From Prionace glauca (taxonomy: Eukaryota; Chordata; Chondrichthyes; Carcharhiniformes; Carcharhinidae), in assembly GCA_037974335.1 (NCBI GenBank), contig CM075760.1, positions 45,657,138 to 45,721,137 on the forward strand: a stretch of 64,000 nt of DNA, in the 5' to 3' direction. The position numbers and the translations under genes are program-made. A model generated the notes under the pieces. The model had not been told where the DNA came from, did no database searches, and worked only from the letters and a program-made list of their open reading frames with translations. The stretch's first letter is position 1. Each line of letters begins with the position of its first letter. Positions 63,326-64,000 of the stretch are shown piece after piece.

Positions 63326-64000
63326 CCTATAGTTGTGGTGATGTTACAAACTTCATCACCGCAGGAGGCAGTAAGAATTCTCAATCAGAAATTCTCATCA
63401 CTCTGATCCTGGAGTAAAGGGATTGGGGAATTCAAATATGTGCCGGTTACATTGAACTTGTCGCAAATTTGAACCAAGTAATGGACACCTCTCTCTCTCT
63501 TTCTGTCTTTTCACCCATCCTCGCTCTCTTTCTGCTACATTGAGGAGCCGTATTGACGATCTATATTGTCTTGAACGTCGTACTCAGGCTACCCATTGAC
63601 ATTAGGATACAACGCTCTATAGAGTTCACTCTCTAAGTCTCCTGTTCCCACCTCATCCTCCAGGCATCATGCCTTGACGTGGCGCTAGGTGACCACAGAT
63701 TTCCATTAGATTACTCCATGATTATGCCTGACAAATTACTGCAGTGGCTTTCATTACCTCCTGCAGTATGAGTGACCAGGAACCTGTTCTGTTCTCACCA
63801 CCTGTTATTAGGCATACTGGAAGAATTCAGACCCTGATATTCAACACTTGGTGACAAGGAGAACACAGCTCTGTTGCCAAAAGATCACAAAGCAGTTTCG
63901 AACCCAAAGCTTCTTGTCCAGAAGACCTGCTTCAGTGCCCGGTATTCCATAATTGACATAAAAGCTATTGCTCTAAATACACTGCGGTTTGCGGTGTTGA
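63326..64000. other. No gene recognised
   Basis: Unassigned DNA to the window end, with a short CT-run near 63490. No V segment, tRNA or LINE frame was seen. Confidence 0.4.

Noticed and set aside
1-64000. CRISPR array or bacterial operon
   Set aside because: No regularly spaced short direct repeats with unique spacers and no ribosome-binding-site-led gene strings; the sequence is clearly from a vertebrate nucleus.

Overview
The window looks like nuclear DNA of a cartilaginous fish, most likely a shark. This is an inference. It rests on abundant CR1-type LINEs ending in TTCTATG or TTCTTATG repeats, tRNA-derived SINEs of elasmobranch type, a GPR139-like receptor of a kind I recall as expanded in cartilaginous fish, and T-cell receptor V segments in fish-like form. 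No species can be named from the sequence alone.

Layout. 0-6.2 kb: a broken C2H2 zinc-finger gene on the minus strand, split upstream by a CR1 insertion. A CpG-rich promoter follows, flanked by inverted copies of the zinc-finger 5' region, which suggests an old head-to-head gene pair. 6.2-13.8 kb: nested LINEs ending in a full-length CR1 on the minus strand with both reading frames open (ORF1 with Cys cluster and SGNH esterase; ORF2 with endonuclease and reverse transcriptase) and a 5' array of three 198-bp monomers. 13.8-14.9 kb: a CpG-rich module with a 33-bp tandem array of YY1-like and X-box-like sites; an inverted copy lies at 54.0-55.1 kb. 15-42 kb and 52-53 kb: a tRNA cluster (Gln, Gly, Asn, Glu, Val, Leu, Thr, Arg, Ile, Lys and several pseudogenes) built from repeatedly duplicated and inverted units. 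A two-exon GPR139-like receptor gene (31.7-35.5 kb) sits inside it and carries an internally deleted CR1 in its intron.

36.8-62.5 kb: T-cell receptor alpha/delta-type V segments. Three look usable: 44.0 and 58.1 kb on the minus strand and 61.5 kb on the plus strand. Each has a 46- or 52-nt leader exon, a V exon and a 23-spacer recombination signal. A fourth (56.7 kb) has an open V exon but lost its signal to a 12-bp palindrome. Others are relics: a leader stop at 46.6 kb, truncations at 36.9, 48.7 and 56.3 kb, and one cut by a Penelope-like element at 60.0 kb. V segments left of about 59 kb point left; the last two point right, so the locus contains an inversion.

The host genes here fall into two repertoires that grow by local duplication (tRNA units and TCR V segments), plus single receptor and zinc-finger genes. 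CR1 and SINE insertions supply most of the remaining sequence. No CRISPR, bacterial operon or complete LTR element was seen.
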